From assembly GCF_003240585.1 (NCBI RefSeq), contig NZ_PCDP01000064.1:1-57434 (forward strand): 57,434 nt of DNA. Reading direction: 5' to 3'. Positions within the stretch are counted from its first letter, which is position 1. Each line of letters begins with the position of its first letter. Below, piece by piece: positions 8,163-17,714 of this stretch. The notes under the pieces were generated by a model, which was not told the DNA's origin, ran no database searches, and was given only the letters and a program-made list of their open reading frames with translations. The stretch comes from Arminella tubonensis. Its GTDB lineage: Bacteria; Pseudomonadota; Alphaproteobacteria; Rhizobiales; Rhizobiaceae. The position numbers and the translations under genes were made by a program.

Positions 8163-11100
8163 CCTCCCACCTTGAATACGACTTGCAGAAACTCCGGCCG
8201 GTTTTCGACCAAATCGCTGAGGAAGGCGGGCGCTTCGTCCATAGGGACGATGTGGGTAATCATGTGCTCGCGAATAGCTCTTCCCTCCGCGACAATGAGG
8301 TCGACGGTCGCGGCGGCAAGTCGGCGGCGATCCCAAAGCGGCGCGAGCCCGCGGGGCACGCGGTTGATCTGGGCGCAGCGAATGTTGAGGCCGTTGTGAT
8401 GAAACTCCTCCCCTAGTCGCAAGGCATCTGCCCCATCTTGATAGAACGCGAGATCGATGACGGTACCCTGCGGCCGCAAGGCCTTCAGTGCGGTGTGTAA
8501 GCTGCGGGCATGAGCCCGCGTCTGGAAGACGAGGTCCGCGCCGCGCCCCATTGTTCCGTCGTGCCAGCGCGCCTTGGCATGCTGCCACGCCTGTTCTTCC
8601 GTCATGGCTGTGAGCCCCATTGCCTCCGCCTTTCCGCGGCGAAAACCCGACGGATCGGTGATCACAATTTCCGATGCGCCGAGCGATCGCGCAAAGAGTG
8701 CCGTCATCAGCCCTACGGTCCCAGCTCCGATCACGATCACTGGCCGCCCGGCAACGCCCGCGCCAAGTGTCGGTACTTGAGCCCCAAACGTTTCCGCGTC
8801 GGCGTGCAAAATGCCGTTGGCGGCGATCGGGCCCATTTGGGCAACGAAGACGCCCAGCACAGGGTCAATCTCCTGGCGCAAAGGGATCAGGAGATCGTCA
8901 AAAGGGTCCGCGGTATGACCGGTCTTGTGGCCGTAACTTGCCGCCAACACGTCGCCGTCGGAAAAGCCAAGGTCTCGGGACTGAGTGACGCGCGCGACTT
9001 CCATGTAACCAAGGAATGGCACCGGATAGCGCAAATCTGGCTCGTTTTCGACGAACACCCCCCGACCGGCGTCAAAACGGGAGCGGAAATAGGGATTGGA
9101 ATTTTTCATGAATGTCAGCTCGGTTCCGGCTGACAAACCGGTGTAGATCGTATCGAGCTTCACACGTCCGTCGGCAGGCGGGCCTTCTTCATACTCGAAG
9201 AAGTAGGCTCGGCCGGGCTCTTCGATGCCAAGCGAACGTATTTTGCGATGGCCGGGCTGAAGACACTGTGGCTCAAACTGCCGCGGCTGAGCTTGCAAGG
9301 GGGCTAAATCTCGCTTAATGCGCGGCGTATCAAACCGGATAGGCTCCCCGGTGCGAGCCGAGGACACGACAGCAAGGGCCAACCGGTGGGTAGCGACCGC
9401 GTCGCTATACGGGCAGCGGATGCGGTTTTCGCCGCCGCGTACGGCATCGATAAAATCACGATCCTCTCGCCAAACCGGATCGCCATCCGCGGCACGAACA
9501 GGTCTCCCCCTTCCAATATCGATCATGATGTCCCGATCGGTCAGCTCGATTGCAAGCTTATCGGCGAAAATGTGCAGCCCAATGCGGTGACTCCAGCCCA
9601 AAAGGCAGGTCGAGGCTATGTTTGCAACGACACCGGTGTCGAATGTAAGATTTGCGGTCGTGACGGTCGGCACATCGAGGCCCGGAAATTCCGATCTGTC
9701 CTTGTGAGTGCTGCGTCCGTACACATCCGTCACTTCGCCGACGAGAAACCGGGCAAGGTCTAGCAGATGGGTTGTCTGCTCGACCATTTGGCCACCCGAC
9801 TTGTCTTGCTTCCACCACCATTGCGGAGGCGGCGTTGAATCCAGCCAATAGCCCGATAGCAACTGCGCGGGATTGTCGACCAGCAGATTCCGGGCCTCAT
9901 CGACGATGTCCAGATAGCGCCAATGGTAGCCAACGCCTGTAATGAGGTTGGTTTTCGATATCTCCTTAGCCAATTCTTCGGCAAGCGCCAGGTCGAGCGA
10001 TACAGGCTTCTCGACGAAGAATGGAATGTGGCGTTGGATAAGATCGCGCTCGGGCTCGCCGTGGGCGAAAGGGGGTATGCAGATGTAGACGGCATCGAGC
10101 TGCTGGGTGTCGAGCATTTCTCGGTGATGACCGAACGATTTGGCTCCGAAGCGCATTGCTGCCTGGTCCGCGCGGCGAAGATCCGGGTCGGCGAACGCAA
10201 CGATCTCGACGTCCTCGAAGCTACCAAGAATGTCCAGATGCCGATGGGCTATTCCTCCGACGCCGATGAAGCCCAGCCGTGTTTTCGTCATGGTTTCATC
10301 CTCTTGCATTTGCTTTGTCGGGCGGGCGAGGAACCGCTGGTAGACGTCCCCGGTCTCATCAGCCATTCGATAGACGGAGAAGTTTTGTCTGAAACGTTCG
10401 CGGCCCGCCCTGCCAATGGTCGCGGCAACCTTGGGATTTCGGAGCGCGTGATTGACAAGCGAGGCGAGCGAGGGGGGGTTGTCGGGCTCGGCTAAATAAG
10501 GGTGGTCTTCCCCCAAGGCTTCCAGCGTTCCACCTATTCGTGTTGCAACAACCGGCACGGCAAGCGACATGGCCTCGAGGATGGCTAGGGGAAGGCCCTC
10601 GAAACGTGACGGAAGAATGAACAGGGTCGCAATCGCCATAATCTCTGCCACATCGGATCGCTGACCTAGAAATTGAATTTGACCGGACAATCGCAGTTCA
10701 TCCGCCAAGGCGCTCACGCGTTCCTTCTCCGGGCCTGACCCGACAAAAAGCAGTATCACGGACGGGTTGGCCTTCAGAATTTCCGGGAGGGCGCGCACCA
10801 ACGATGCCTGATCTTTTTGCTCTGTGAACCGGGCGACTGTCAGAAGAACAATTTTGCCGATCAGGCCGAGTTCTTCCACCAATTCGGATCGTGGCTTCTC
10901 CGCACGGCTTGGAAAGATGCCGTTTCGAACCAGCGTCAATCGCGAGGGCGCGACCTGCGCTTCAACGAAGCTGCACCGCGATGCCTCGGAGACGACGATA
11001 TGATGCGCTACTCTTTCGGTTTCGCGTCGGAAGTGGTTGATCTGCTCTGGGTCGGTGAGGAGGTAAGGAAGATGTTCGGTACGGATGACTGGAATGGCGG

Positions 11101-11401
11101 AGATGCTTGCAGCTCTGGTGAGTTCGTGTCCCTCCCATCCTATCCCTGCATGTACGTGCAAAATGTCGATGTTCGATCTGGACAACCAGTCGGTTAATTC
11201 GTCGGTGTCTAGCGCAAGCTTTATCCCGAGCCCGTGGCGAGCAGCACGCGCGAGAAGCAAGCGGTTGGGGTCTACTGCCATCAACGCGATTGTGACATCC
11301 CATCGCTTGCCGAGAGCTCGACCGAGCGCAAGCATGTGTTCCCCCATCCCAGACGGGTCGATGCTGTCGGTTGCCAAAACGACGCGCGGCTTCCTAGTCA
11401 T
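8159..11401 (-). CDS. Three-domain GT4 / Gfo-Idh-MocA / zinc-ADH fusion
   Basis: 1080 aa from ATG 11401, overlapping the upstream stop by 8 bp. Residues about 1-365: GT4 glycosyltransferase (HVHAGIGWEGHE, TVARFTEQKDQ, PSRFEGLPLAILEAMSLAVP). Residues about 370-705: Gfo/Idh/MocA NAD(P)-dependent sugar dehydrogenase (LGFIGVGGIAHRH, FVEKPVSLD, YHWRYLD). Residues about 725-1080: medium-chain dehydrogenase, zinc-ADH-like (VIVIGAGTVGLMTALFA Rossmann motif), lacking an obvious structural-zinc Cys cluster. An internal ATG with AGAGGATG before the Gfo domain (MTKTRLGFIG) could give a separate internal start. Gfo+ADH pairs act on nucleotide or carrier-linked sugars elsewhere; fusion to a GT is uncommon. 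Confidence 0.85.
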   Translation of the reverse strand: MTRKPRVVLATDSIDPSGMGEHMLALGRALGKRWDVTIALMAVDPNRLLLARAARHGLGIKLALDTDELTDWLSRSNIDILHVHAGIGWEGHELTRAASISAIPVIRTEHLPYLLTDPEQINHFRRETERVAHHIVVSEASRCSFVEAQVAPSRLTLVRNGIFPSRAEKPRSELVEELGLIGKIVLLTVARFTEQKDQASLVRALPEILKANPSVILLFVGSGPEKERVSALADELRLSGQIQFLGQRSDVAEIMAIATLFILPSRFEGLPLAILEAMSLAVPVVATRIGGTLEALGEDHPYLAEPDNPPSLASLVNHALRNPKVAATIGRAGRERFRQNFSVYRMADETGDVYQRFLARPTKQMQEDETMTKTRLGFIGVGGIAHRHLDILGSFEDVEIVAFADPDLRRADQAAMRFGAKSFGHHREMLDTQQLDAVYICIPPFAHGEPERDLIQRHIPFFVEKPVSLDLALAEELAKEISKTNLITGVGYHWRYLDIVDEARNLLVDNPAQLLSGYWLDSTPPPQWWWKQDKSGGQMVEQTTHLLDLARFLVGEVTDVYGRSTHKDRSEFPGLDVPTVTTANLTFDTGVVANIASTCLLGWSHRIGLHIFADKLAIELTDRDIMIDIGRGRPVRAADGDPVWREDRDFIDAVRGGENRIRCPYSDAVATHRLALAVVSSARTGEPIRFDTPRIKRDLAPLQAQPRQFEPQCLQPGHRKIRSLGIEEPGRAYFFEYEEGPPADGRVKLDTIYTGLSAGTELTFMKNSNPYFRSRFDAGRGVFVENEPDLRYPVPFLGYMEVARVTQSRDLGFSDGDVLAASYGHKTGHTADPFDDLLIPLRQEIDPVLGVFVAQMGPIAANGILHADAETFGAQVPTLGAGVAGRPVIVIGAGTVGLMTALFARSLGASEIVITDPSGFRRGKAEAMGLTAMTEEQAWQHAKARWHDGTMGRGADLVFQTRAHARSLHTALKALRPQGTVIDLAFYQDGADALRLGEEFHHNGLNIRCAQINRVPRGLAPLWDRRRLAAATVDLIVAEGRAIREHMITHIVPMDEAPAFLSDLVENRPEFLQVVFKVGG

Positions 11402-13757
11402 GCTGGACGCCGGAAAGCGCTTTGGAGGGCGCGGCAAAACGAGCTTGCAGTCGGCGGTAGGTTGCCAGCGCCTGCCCAACCACCTGGTCCATATTATAGT
11501 ATTTGTAGGTTCCGAGGCGACCGACGAACGTCACGTCTTCACGTCCATGTGTGAGACGCTCGTATTTCTTGTAGAGCGCCTGGTTTTCCGGACGCGGGAT
11601 TGGGTAGTAGGGGTCTCCCTCGTCGCGCGCATACTCGTAAGTTATGCTTGTCTTCGGATGGACCTGCCCCGTCAGATGCTTGTATTCCGTGACGCGGGTA
11701 TAAGCCACGTTTTCGGAGGGATGATTGATAACCGCGACCGGCAGCAGCCGTCGCGTATCATGCGTCTCGTGCTTGAATTCCAGGCTACGATAGGGCAGGC
11801 ACCCGAAGCGATAGTCGAAATACTCATCGATCGGCCCGGTAAAGATCGTATGCTTTGCCAAGGGTTTTTGCTTGAGATCGGCGAAATCTGTGTCGAGCAT
11901 AACGGTGATGTTTTCGTGATCCAGCATGCGCTCGAACATGCGCGTGTAGCCATCAAGCGGCATGGCCTGAAAGCGATCCAGGAAGTAGCGGTCGTCTAAG
12001 TTGGTGCGAGTGGGAACCCGCGCCGTTACCGATCGGTCAAGTTCCGATGGGTCCAAGCCCCACTGTTTGCGGGTGTAGCCTTCGAAGAAAATCCGATACA
12101 GCTCGGTGCCGACTTGCGATATAACAACGTCGCGTGACGTCATCACCGGGTCAACAGGCTCTGCACGATCCGCCAAAAAGCGCGCCGCCGCGGCTTCGGT
12201 GGTAAGATTCAGATTGTAAAGGGCATTCAGCGTCGTACGGTTGATCGGGATTGGGAGGTGGAGATCGCCGATCTTTGCAAGCACTCGATGTTCGTAGGGC
12301 CGCCACGCGGTGAAGCGCGATAGATATGTCGCGACATCTTCGCTGTTCGTATGAAATATGTGCGGCCCGTACTTGTGAACGAGGATTCCGGCGTCATCGT
12401 AATGATCATACGCGTTACCACCGATGTGCCGCTTCTTGTCGCAGACGAGCACTTTCTTGCCGCCGTCAGCCGCTAGGCGCTCGGCGAGAACCGCTCCCGC
12501 AAACCCAGCGCCGACAACCAGATAGTCGTATGTATCTTTTTGACCACCGAAAGGGGTCCGCAGGTTTGATCTCTGAGGTGCAAAGGTCGAGACGACCTTT
12601 TGGGCCGGCACTTGCTGAAGCAAGGCGGACATTTTCTCGAATGTCGTGTCCCAGGATGATTGCGACAGCATATGGTCAACCGTCTGAAGCCATGCGGTGT
12701 CGGAGCGGGCCATGCTCAAGGCCGCATCGCATCCAGCAGCGAATGCTTCCGCGTCGTCTGCTAGAAAAACGCCCGGAACTTCACTGTAGCCTCGCACAAC
12801 ATCGACGATCGGTGTTCCAACCACCGGGCGACCGGCGGCGAGGTATTCGGGGGTCTTGGTCGGGCTAATGAAGCGGGTGGCTTCGTTCAGCGCAAACGGC
12901 ATCAAAGCCACCTGCCAACCTGAGAGATAGGCGGGCAGATCCGTGTAGGCCTTCTGGCCAAGGTAATGAATATTGGCCGCCTTCGGCACTTCCTCCGGCG
13001 ATATCTTCAAGATCGGCCCCAGAAAAACGAACGAAAGGTCCGGCCTGGCTGCGGCGACGCTTTTGATCAGTTGTAGATCTAGCCTCTCGTCGATGACGCC
13101 GTAGTAGCCGAGACGAGGGTGCGGGATGATAGCCTGGTCGGCCGGTTCTGTGACCGACCAGTCGCGCGCCGCGCGAAAATGGTTGGCGTCGACACCGGAT
13201 GGAAATGGATAGATGTTGTCGTGCTGGCCCCGTTTTGCGTCATAAAGGCTGAGCCCCCCTGTGAAAACGAGGTCAGCGCTGGCCATTAACTCCTGTTCGG
13301 AAGCTTTGAGGTTAGCAGGCGCGAACTTAAAATTAGCCAGTTCGTCCATGCAGTCGTAAACAACCGCAACAGCATCGATGTGGCGCGCGAATGCAAACAT
13401 TAGCGGAGTATAGAACCAGAGGATCGGACGCCTGCCCCCTTCAAGCAGGATAAGATCATCCAGCAATCGACGAAGGGCATCTTCTCGCTTGCGCTCATCC
13501 CATAAGTGTGGGACGCGCGGACGGATTGCCTTGACGGTGGTTCCTTCGAACGGATGTATCTCTAGATAAGCGAGATGATGGTCGGTGGGAATGAACTCTT
13601 CGAAGTAGAAAACCTGGCGCTCGCGCCCGAACCTATCCATCAGATGCTGTGGTCTCTGCAGTACGAAGTCCCATCTCAGGTGCGAAAAACAAATGAGCGG
13701 CGCGTTGTCCAACAGACTATTGTCGGATAGCTGGGGGACGGAGTTTAGTAGGTTCAT
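11394..13757 (-). CDS. glf: Glycosyltransferase fused to UDP-galactopyranose mutase
   Basis: 787 aa, starting at ATG 13757 (MNLLNSVPQL) behind GCGAGG. Residues about 20-375 form a GT-B fold transferase (FSHLRWDFVLQRPQHLMDRF, later RFISPTKTPEYLAAGRPVV). From about residue 400 comes a complete UDP-galactopyranose mutase: FAD-binding YDYLVVGAGFAGAVLAERLA, GPHIFHTNSEDVATYL, FFEGYTRKQWG and the C-terminal FVGRLGTYKYYNMDQVVGQA. Glf converts UDP-galactopyranose to UDP-galactofuranose, the Galf donor. The fusion suggests the attached GT uses the product directly (inference). The gene begins 73 bp after the preceding GT and overlaps the next gene by 8 bp. Confidence 0.9.
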   Translation of the reverse strand: MNLLNSVPQLSDNSLLDNAPLICFSHLRWDFVLQRPQHLMDRFGRERQVFYFEEFIPTDHHLAYLEIHPFEGTTVKAIRPRVPHLWDERKREDALRRLLDDLILLEGGRRPILWFYTPLMFAFARHIDAVAVVYDCMDELANFKFAPANLKASEQELMASADLVFTGGLSLYDAKRGQHDNIYPFPSGVDANHFRAARDWSVTEPADQAIIPHPRLGYYGVIDERLDLQLIKSVAAARPDLSFVFLGPILKISPEEVPKAANIHYLGQKAYTDLPAYLSGWQVALMPFALNEATRFISPTKTPEYLAAGRPVVGTPIVDVVRGYSEVPGVFLADDAEAFAAGCDAALSMARSDTAWLQTVDHMLSQSSWDTTFEKMSALLQQVPAQKVVSTFAPQRSNLRTPFGGQKDTYDYLVVGAGFAGAVLAERLAADGGKKVLVCDKKRHIGGNAYDHYDDAGILVHKYGPHIFHTNSEDVATYLSRFTAWRPYEHRVLAKIGDLHLPIPINRTTLNALYNLNLTTEAAAARFLADRAEPVDPVMTSRDVVISQVGTELYRIFFEGYTRKQWGLDPSELDRSVTARVPTRTNLDDRYFLDRFQAMPLDGYTRMFERMLDHENITVMLDTDFADLKQKPLAKHTIFTGPIDEYFDYRFGCLPYRSLEFKHETHDTRRLLPVAVINHPSENVAYTRVTEYKHLTGQVHPKTSITYEYARDEGDPYYPIPRPENQALYKKYERLTHGREDVTFVGRLGTYKYYNMDQVVGQALATYRRLQARFAAPSKALSGVQHD

Positions 13758-13830
13758 CGAATGCCTCGCGATCATACAGATTCCGAACCATTGATCGGGA
13801 GTTATGTTCCGACGCGCCAATTTTATCTGG

Positions 13831-14991
13831 TTAAGCGCTCGCAATGAGCCGACTGAGCTTGCGCACGCTATGAGGCCAGGTCCAATTCTGGAGCACAGCT
13901 TGTCGCGGATTAAATTCAGCCAATCTTCGCAGCGTATCGCCGATACCGTGGTGAAAATTCTCCGCTGAAGCGGTCCGCCCTGTGGTCGGAGTGATATATT
14001 GCAGGCCACAACGCAGCTCACTGTTGGCAAGCACCGGTATCCCAGCCAGCATATATTCCGTTAAGATCGCCGGCGCGCCGTCGTCGACGCCGCAAACCAC
14101 GCCCAGGCGCGCTTGATTCATAAGCCTGTTGACTTCTTCGAACGGCACCCCTGGCGGCCCGACGAAATCCACGTCAATACCGAGCTCAACGACCTGACGG
14201 CGGAATGCGCCGATCAACTCTCCATAGCCGCAGACGCAAAGTGTGCGAACTGAACGAGGCAGCTTTGCAAGGGCTTCAAACAAAATGTCATGACGCTTGT
14301 AAGCTTGCGCCGCTGCAACGTAGATTACGTCGTAGGTCTTGGGCAAGTTGAGTGGTTTGAAGGTCATTTCAGATGCGAACTCAGGTCCAATCGGCAAGAT
14401 AGCGGTGGTGATGGCCGGGTGGCGTTCGCGTACCACCTCTGACTGCCATTCGGAGCCAGTTAGCACGAGATCGAAATGCCGGCTTACCTTCGAAGGCACG
14501 CGCAAGGCGCACGCGTCGATCGAGTTATAGATTTTGAAACTGCTGCTACAAGCCGATAGCACGTCCTCACCGACGCCAAGACCCCAGACGCACAAGATGG
14601 ACGGAGGCCCAAAGGCCTCGATATGCCCAAGCATGTCATTGGAAGCAAACGGTGCGCCTGGCCTGGCCATCTGAAACGTGCGATGGGTAAGGAGTGGGTT
14701 GCTATCGGACCCACGAATTGGGATCGCACCACGGCGGTGGGTCCAGATCTCCCCACAATCTGCTAAACCTTCCTTTACGACCGCAAGCGGAAGACGTTCG
14801 AGATAACCTCCCGTGACTTCCACACTTTCCCGCGGAACTGGCTGAGGAGCGAGCCCCCGATTTCCGCACAGCCATTGTTCGCGAAACCATTCCACCGCAG
14901 CGAACTCTGCGTCTTCCCACCTGCCACTTTGGAAATCGCTGATGACGACTATTCGCCTCAAGCCGGCCGGTGTGGTTTTCGATGACTGCAT
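13831..14991 (-). CDS. GT4-like glycosyltransferase
   Basis: 386 aa if started at ATG 14991 (MQSSKTTPAGLRRIVVISDF); a longer frame back to 15114 exists but looks less protein-like. No strong ribosome-binding site precedes 14991. The fold is GT-B, GT1/GT4-like, with KTYDVIYVAAAQAYKRHDIL at the start of the nucleotide-binding half and DDGAPAILTEYMLAGIPVLA as the donor-binding E-x7-E-like segment. First gene of the four-gene glycan operon 14991-5907. Acceptor and donor unknown. Confidence 0.75.
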   Translation of the reverse strand: MQSSKTTPAGLRRIVVISDFQSGRWEDAEFAAVEWFREQWLCGNRGLAPQPVPRESVEVTGGYLERLPLAVVKEGLADCGEIWTHRRGAIPIRGSDSNPLLTHRTFQMARPGAPFASNDMLGHIEAFGPPSILCVWGLGVGEDVLSACSSSFKIYNSIDACALRVPSKVSRHFDLVLTGSEWQSEVVRERHPAITTAILPIGPEFASEMTFKPLNLPKTYDVIYVAAAQAYKRHDILFEALAKLPRSVRTLCVCGYGELIGAFRRQVVELGIDVDFVGPPGVPFEEVNRLMNQARLGVVCGVDDGAPAILTEYMLAGIPVLANSELRCGLQYITPTTGRTASAENFHHGIGDTLRRLAEFNPRQAVLQNWTWPHSVRKLSRLIASA

Positions 14992-15525
14992 TTGGGGGTA
15001 CCACGGTATGATGAGCACTGCCTCAACACCGTTGATTGCCTTTTGGTTCCCGCATCGACGAGCAAGGGCGACGGCTGCAAAGCTCCAGGCGGGCATCGTG
15101 CAAGCCATGAACAAAGACGCGGAACGCCCGTGGCGTCATCGCCTGCCAATGGCATCTACAATCATCAGGAATGCCCGTCGGGCAGCAGGAGTGGTGCGCC
15201 GATCGCCGCGAACTGCGGTGAGTGCGGGTAAGGGTTTTTCGCATTGCTCACATTGCCTGAAGCTAACATCGACCGAAATGCGCGGCTGCCCGTGCACCTC
15301 TGCGTTAGCCAAGAGGTAGAGACGTTGTGATGGAACTCTCCTAGACGAAAAGAGCGTGCAGCGTCGGCGTGCGGCGAGCGGACTGGCCCGGCCCCAACCC
15401 TTTGGGGGAATCCGCATCTTACGACTGATGGATCGTTGCCTGCCGCCTCGTATAGGTCGTCAGGGACCCACTCGGGCGCGAAGATGGACTGCGTGCCTCG
15501 CGCGCCGGAGAGGTGCGTGGGCCAC
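14992..15525. other. Gap between glycan and oxidase operons
   Basis: About 530 bp without a recognisable gene on either strand; frames here are open mainly because of high GC. It should hold the promoter of the glycan operon and the end of the oxidase operon transcript. No intrinsic terminator seen. Confidence 0.4.
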
Positions 15526-15945
15526 TCAGTGGGAATAAAGATATACCACGAGGTCTCTAGCCTCGGCGTCCGATATCCCGGTCGCCGGCATCGCCGTGTG
15601 GGGCGAATAGCGCTGAGGCGACACGATCCAGCCAACGAGGTTCTCGGTCGAGTTGGGCAGAATACCACCGATGTAGACCCGCTTCGAGATGCCGGCCAAT
15701 GGTCCTCCGACCTGCCCATCCGCACCGGGAATGCCGGGGATGGTGTGGCAACCTGTGCAACCATATCGGCGAAAAAGCTGGGGCGCTAGAGACGCATCAC
15801 CGCTAGAAAGGGCGGCCCCTACGTTCCCCTCCGTTCGCCAGGTGGATATCGCGTTTGCCGCCAGGAAGATGGCAAAGACAAGCACGACCGCAATCGTTCC
15901 GCCGAGGACCTTGAAGCGTTGGACGCGAACAAAAACATTAGACAT
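15526..15945 (-). CDS. Membrane-anchored monoheme cytochrome c
   Basis: 139 aa from ATG 15945 (MSNVFVRVQRFK), overlapping the ctaG-like stop by 8 bp. One N-terminal membrane anchor (about 14-33, GTIAVVLVFAIFLAANAI) is followed by a class I cytochrome c domain with heme motif CTGCH in GCTGCHTIPG and an axial-Met candidate in HTAMPATGISDAEARDL. Last gene of the caa3 operon, so it probably carries electrons to or within the oxidase on the periplasmic side. Confidence 0.88.
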   Translation of the reverse strand: MSNVFVRVQRFKVLGGTIAVVLVFAIFLAANAISTWRTEGNVGAALSSGDASLAPQLFRRYGCTGCHTIPGIPGADGQVGGPLAGISKRVYIGGILPNSTENLVGWIVSPQRYSPHTAMPATGISDAEARDLVVYLYSH

Positions 15946-16816
15946 GAACACCTCCTTTGCTCGAATCTGCAACCAGTAGCCACATCAAGGCAAGTGCCGC
16001 GCCAGCGTAGACTGTTCCAGCAGGCACCCACATCAGAATTCCCGCCAACTGCTGGTCTTCTAGCGATGTCAGACCCCAGTCGGCTGCAAATTGCGTTTGA
16101 AACGGATAGAGCACGCGGGGGGAGAGTGCCAAAAGAGCGCCAAGGAGGCTGGTGTGGACCATGGTTGCAAAGATGTGCCAGGCCGCGACCCCGCGCTGAC
16201 TTCGCCATATGACTGACCACCAGAACAATAGCGCGGTCAGCAGAAAGCTTAGGTGCTGCAGTCGATGAACCGTCAGATCCAAGACTGAAGCATCGAGCAA
16301 CACGGGAAGGTGCCAAAGCCAAATGGCGACCGCGTGAACGACTGTCGCTATCGTGCCGGAGGTTATGCAGTTCCAGATTCGGCGCGAAATTCTTCCGCTT
16401 ATCAGGTCGCCGACTTGCTGCCTGACATCTCGCGGAAGGGCCCAAAGTAGAGTTGCCATCGGGCGCGCAAGCACGATCAGCGGTGCTGCAACTGCCATGA
16501 CGATCTCGTGCTCGATCATATGGAAGGTGAACAGGTGTTCCCCCAAGGAATGCAACGGCGAAATCAGGGCTCCAATGAGCGAGAGCATGGCTGTCCCGTA
16601 AAGAACCGCGCGTTGGACCAATTGCAGCCGGCCAAGGTGAGCTCGGCGCCAGAGTTTGGCGAAGCCCACTGCGTAGAGGCTGACGGCGATAAGCAATGGG
16701 ATGACAACCCAAGGATCGAAGGTCCATGCGTCGCCATCGCCGTTCGTCTCGTTGCCGTGTGCTAGCGCCGAAGTGGCGGATATCAGCAATGCTGGGATTG
16801 CACTCAAGATTGGCAT
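15938..16816 (-). CDS. ctaG: CtaG-like (COG3336) cytochrome oxidase assembly protein
   Basis: 292 aa from ATG 16816 (MPILSAIPALLISATSALAH); longer upstream frames lie in the preceding gene. About seven hydrophobic helices are present, with conserved His in FTFHMIEHEIVMAVAAP, AIWLWHLP and HRLQHLSFL typical of the Bacillus-type CtaG family, needed for caa3 oxidase assembly (probably CuB/metal insertion). It is distinct from the Cox11-type CtaG of mitochondria and most proteobacteria. It overlaps the 5' neighbour by 13 bp and the 3' neighbour by 8 bp, so it is translationally coupled within the oxidase operon. Confidence 0.85.
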   Translation of the reverse strand: MPILSAIPALLISATSALAHGNETNGDGDAWTFDPWVVIPLLIAVSLYAVGFAKLWRRAHLGRLQLVQRAVLYGTAMLSLIGALISPLHSLGEHLFTFHMIEHEIVMAVAAPLIVLARPMATLLWALPRDVRQQVGDLISGRISRRIWNCITSGTIATVVHAVAIWLWHLPVLLDASVLDLTVHRLQHLSFLLTALLFWWSVIWRSQRGVAAWHIFATMVHTSLLGALLALSPRVLYPFQTQFAADWGLTSLEDQQLAGILMWVPAGTVYAGAALALMWLLVADSSKGGVHV

Positions 16817-17115
16817 GGGTTTACGAGCATGGACGCCGCTCCTTGCATCAAGATTGCGAAAATGAACGGGAGCGCTCCGAGCGCGATCATCAAGGAGGGA
16901 ACTCGATTGCTTTCGCCCCGCATCGACCGCCCGATCTGGGTCGAGATCGTAGTGACCAACAGCGCTACGGAGAGCGCAACGGCGGAAGCAGCGATGCTCC
17001 AAAGGGATCGTGCCTGGCAGTCCAAATGCGGCAAGATCTGGCCGAGCTCCAAATTGGCAGCCCAGACGCACATGACGATTACCAGACTTCCAAGCTGGAT
17101 TCGGGATCCGGTCAT
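16804..17115 (-). CDS. Small membrane protein of the caa3 operon
   Basis: 103 aa from ATG 17115, which overlaps the ctaE stop as ATGA. Three hydrophobic helices (about 8-24, 38-56, 74-96) and a Cys in the penultimate helix region. Position between subunit III and ctaG suggests a subunit IV-like or assembly role. No family recognised. Confidence 0.7.
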   Translation of the reverse strand: MTGSRIQLGSLVIVMCVWAANLELGQILPHLDCQARSLWSIAASAVALSVALLVTTISTQIGRSMRGESNRVPSLMIALGALPFIFAILMQGAASMLVNPCQS

Positions 17116-17714
17116 AGGCGGGGTATCCAGTAAAGACAGAGGTAGACGGGAATCCACGTCGCGACGACGAAGTTCCAGTACATCGCGTTATCTCCGACGT
17201 CGCCATAGCGACGAGGGTTGTCGCCGTGGCGGGTAAACATCAAGCACAAGAGAACGATGGTCTCTATCAGATCGGTGATGAGATGCGTCGTGTGAAGCCC
17301 CAGTGCCAGCCACACAATCGATCCATAGGCGTTCTGATCCCAGCTTATGTGCATCGCTGGAAACTCAAAGGCGCGGATGAATATCGGTATGACGCCAAGG
17401 ATGGCCATGATGATAAGTCCGAAGCGTACCCTGACCCTGTCCTGGCGCTTTGCCCAGCGGGCCAAAAACATATTGGGTACGACGCTTGCTGCAAGGAGAC
17501 CGGTCATCAGAGAGCCCGGCAGCAGGTCGGGGGCGGGGGCCTCGATCGGCCATTTCGCAGCCAGGCTCATCAGATAAAGATAGATGATGATCGCGAGAGC
17601 GAAACCGGTGCCTTCAATCAGCATGAAGGCGAGCGTTCCCCACCAGGACGGGCTTGCGGTGCCCATACCGTGAGGGGTCAGATCCCCAACGTCAAGAACG
17701 ACCTTTTGCTTCAT
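17112..17714 (-). CDS. ctaE: Cytochrome c oxidase subunit III
   Basis: 200 aa from ATG 17714 (MKQKVVLDVGDL), with ATGA overlap to the ctaD stop. Typical short bacterial subunit III with about five helices: SPSWWGTLAFMLIEGTGFAL near the N-terminus, a LGLHTTHLITDLIETIVLL segment (the conserved GxHxxH-type region of subunit III) and a final YWNFVVATWIPVYLCLYW. Subunit III stabilises subunit I and its proton and oxygen paths. Longer track starts are in the ctaD gene and can be ignored. Confidence 0.88.
   Translation of the reverse strand: MKQKVVLDVGDLTPHGMGTASPSWWGTLAFMLIEGTGFALAIIIYLYLMSLAAKWPIEAPAPDLLPGSLMTGLLAASVVPNMFLARWAKRQDRVRVRFGLIIMAILGVIPIFIRAFEFPAMHISWDQNAYGSIVWLALGLHTTHLITDLIETIVLLCLMFTRHGDNPRRYGDVGDNAMYWNFVVATWIPVYLCLYWIPRL

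Noticed and set aside
5907..8588. Longer starts for the glycan, oxidase and kinase genes.
   Set aside because: The extra N-terminal sequence is antisense-like or out of register, lacks ribosome-binding sites and overlaps the preceding genes deeply.
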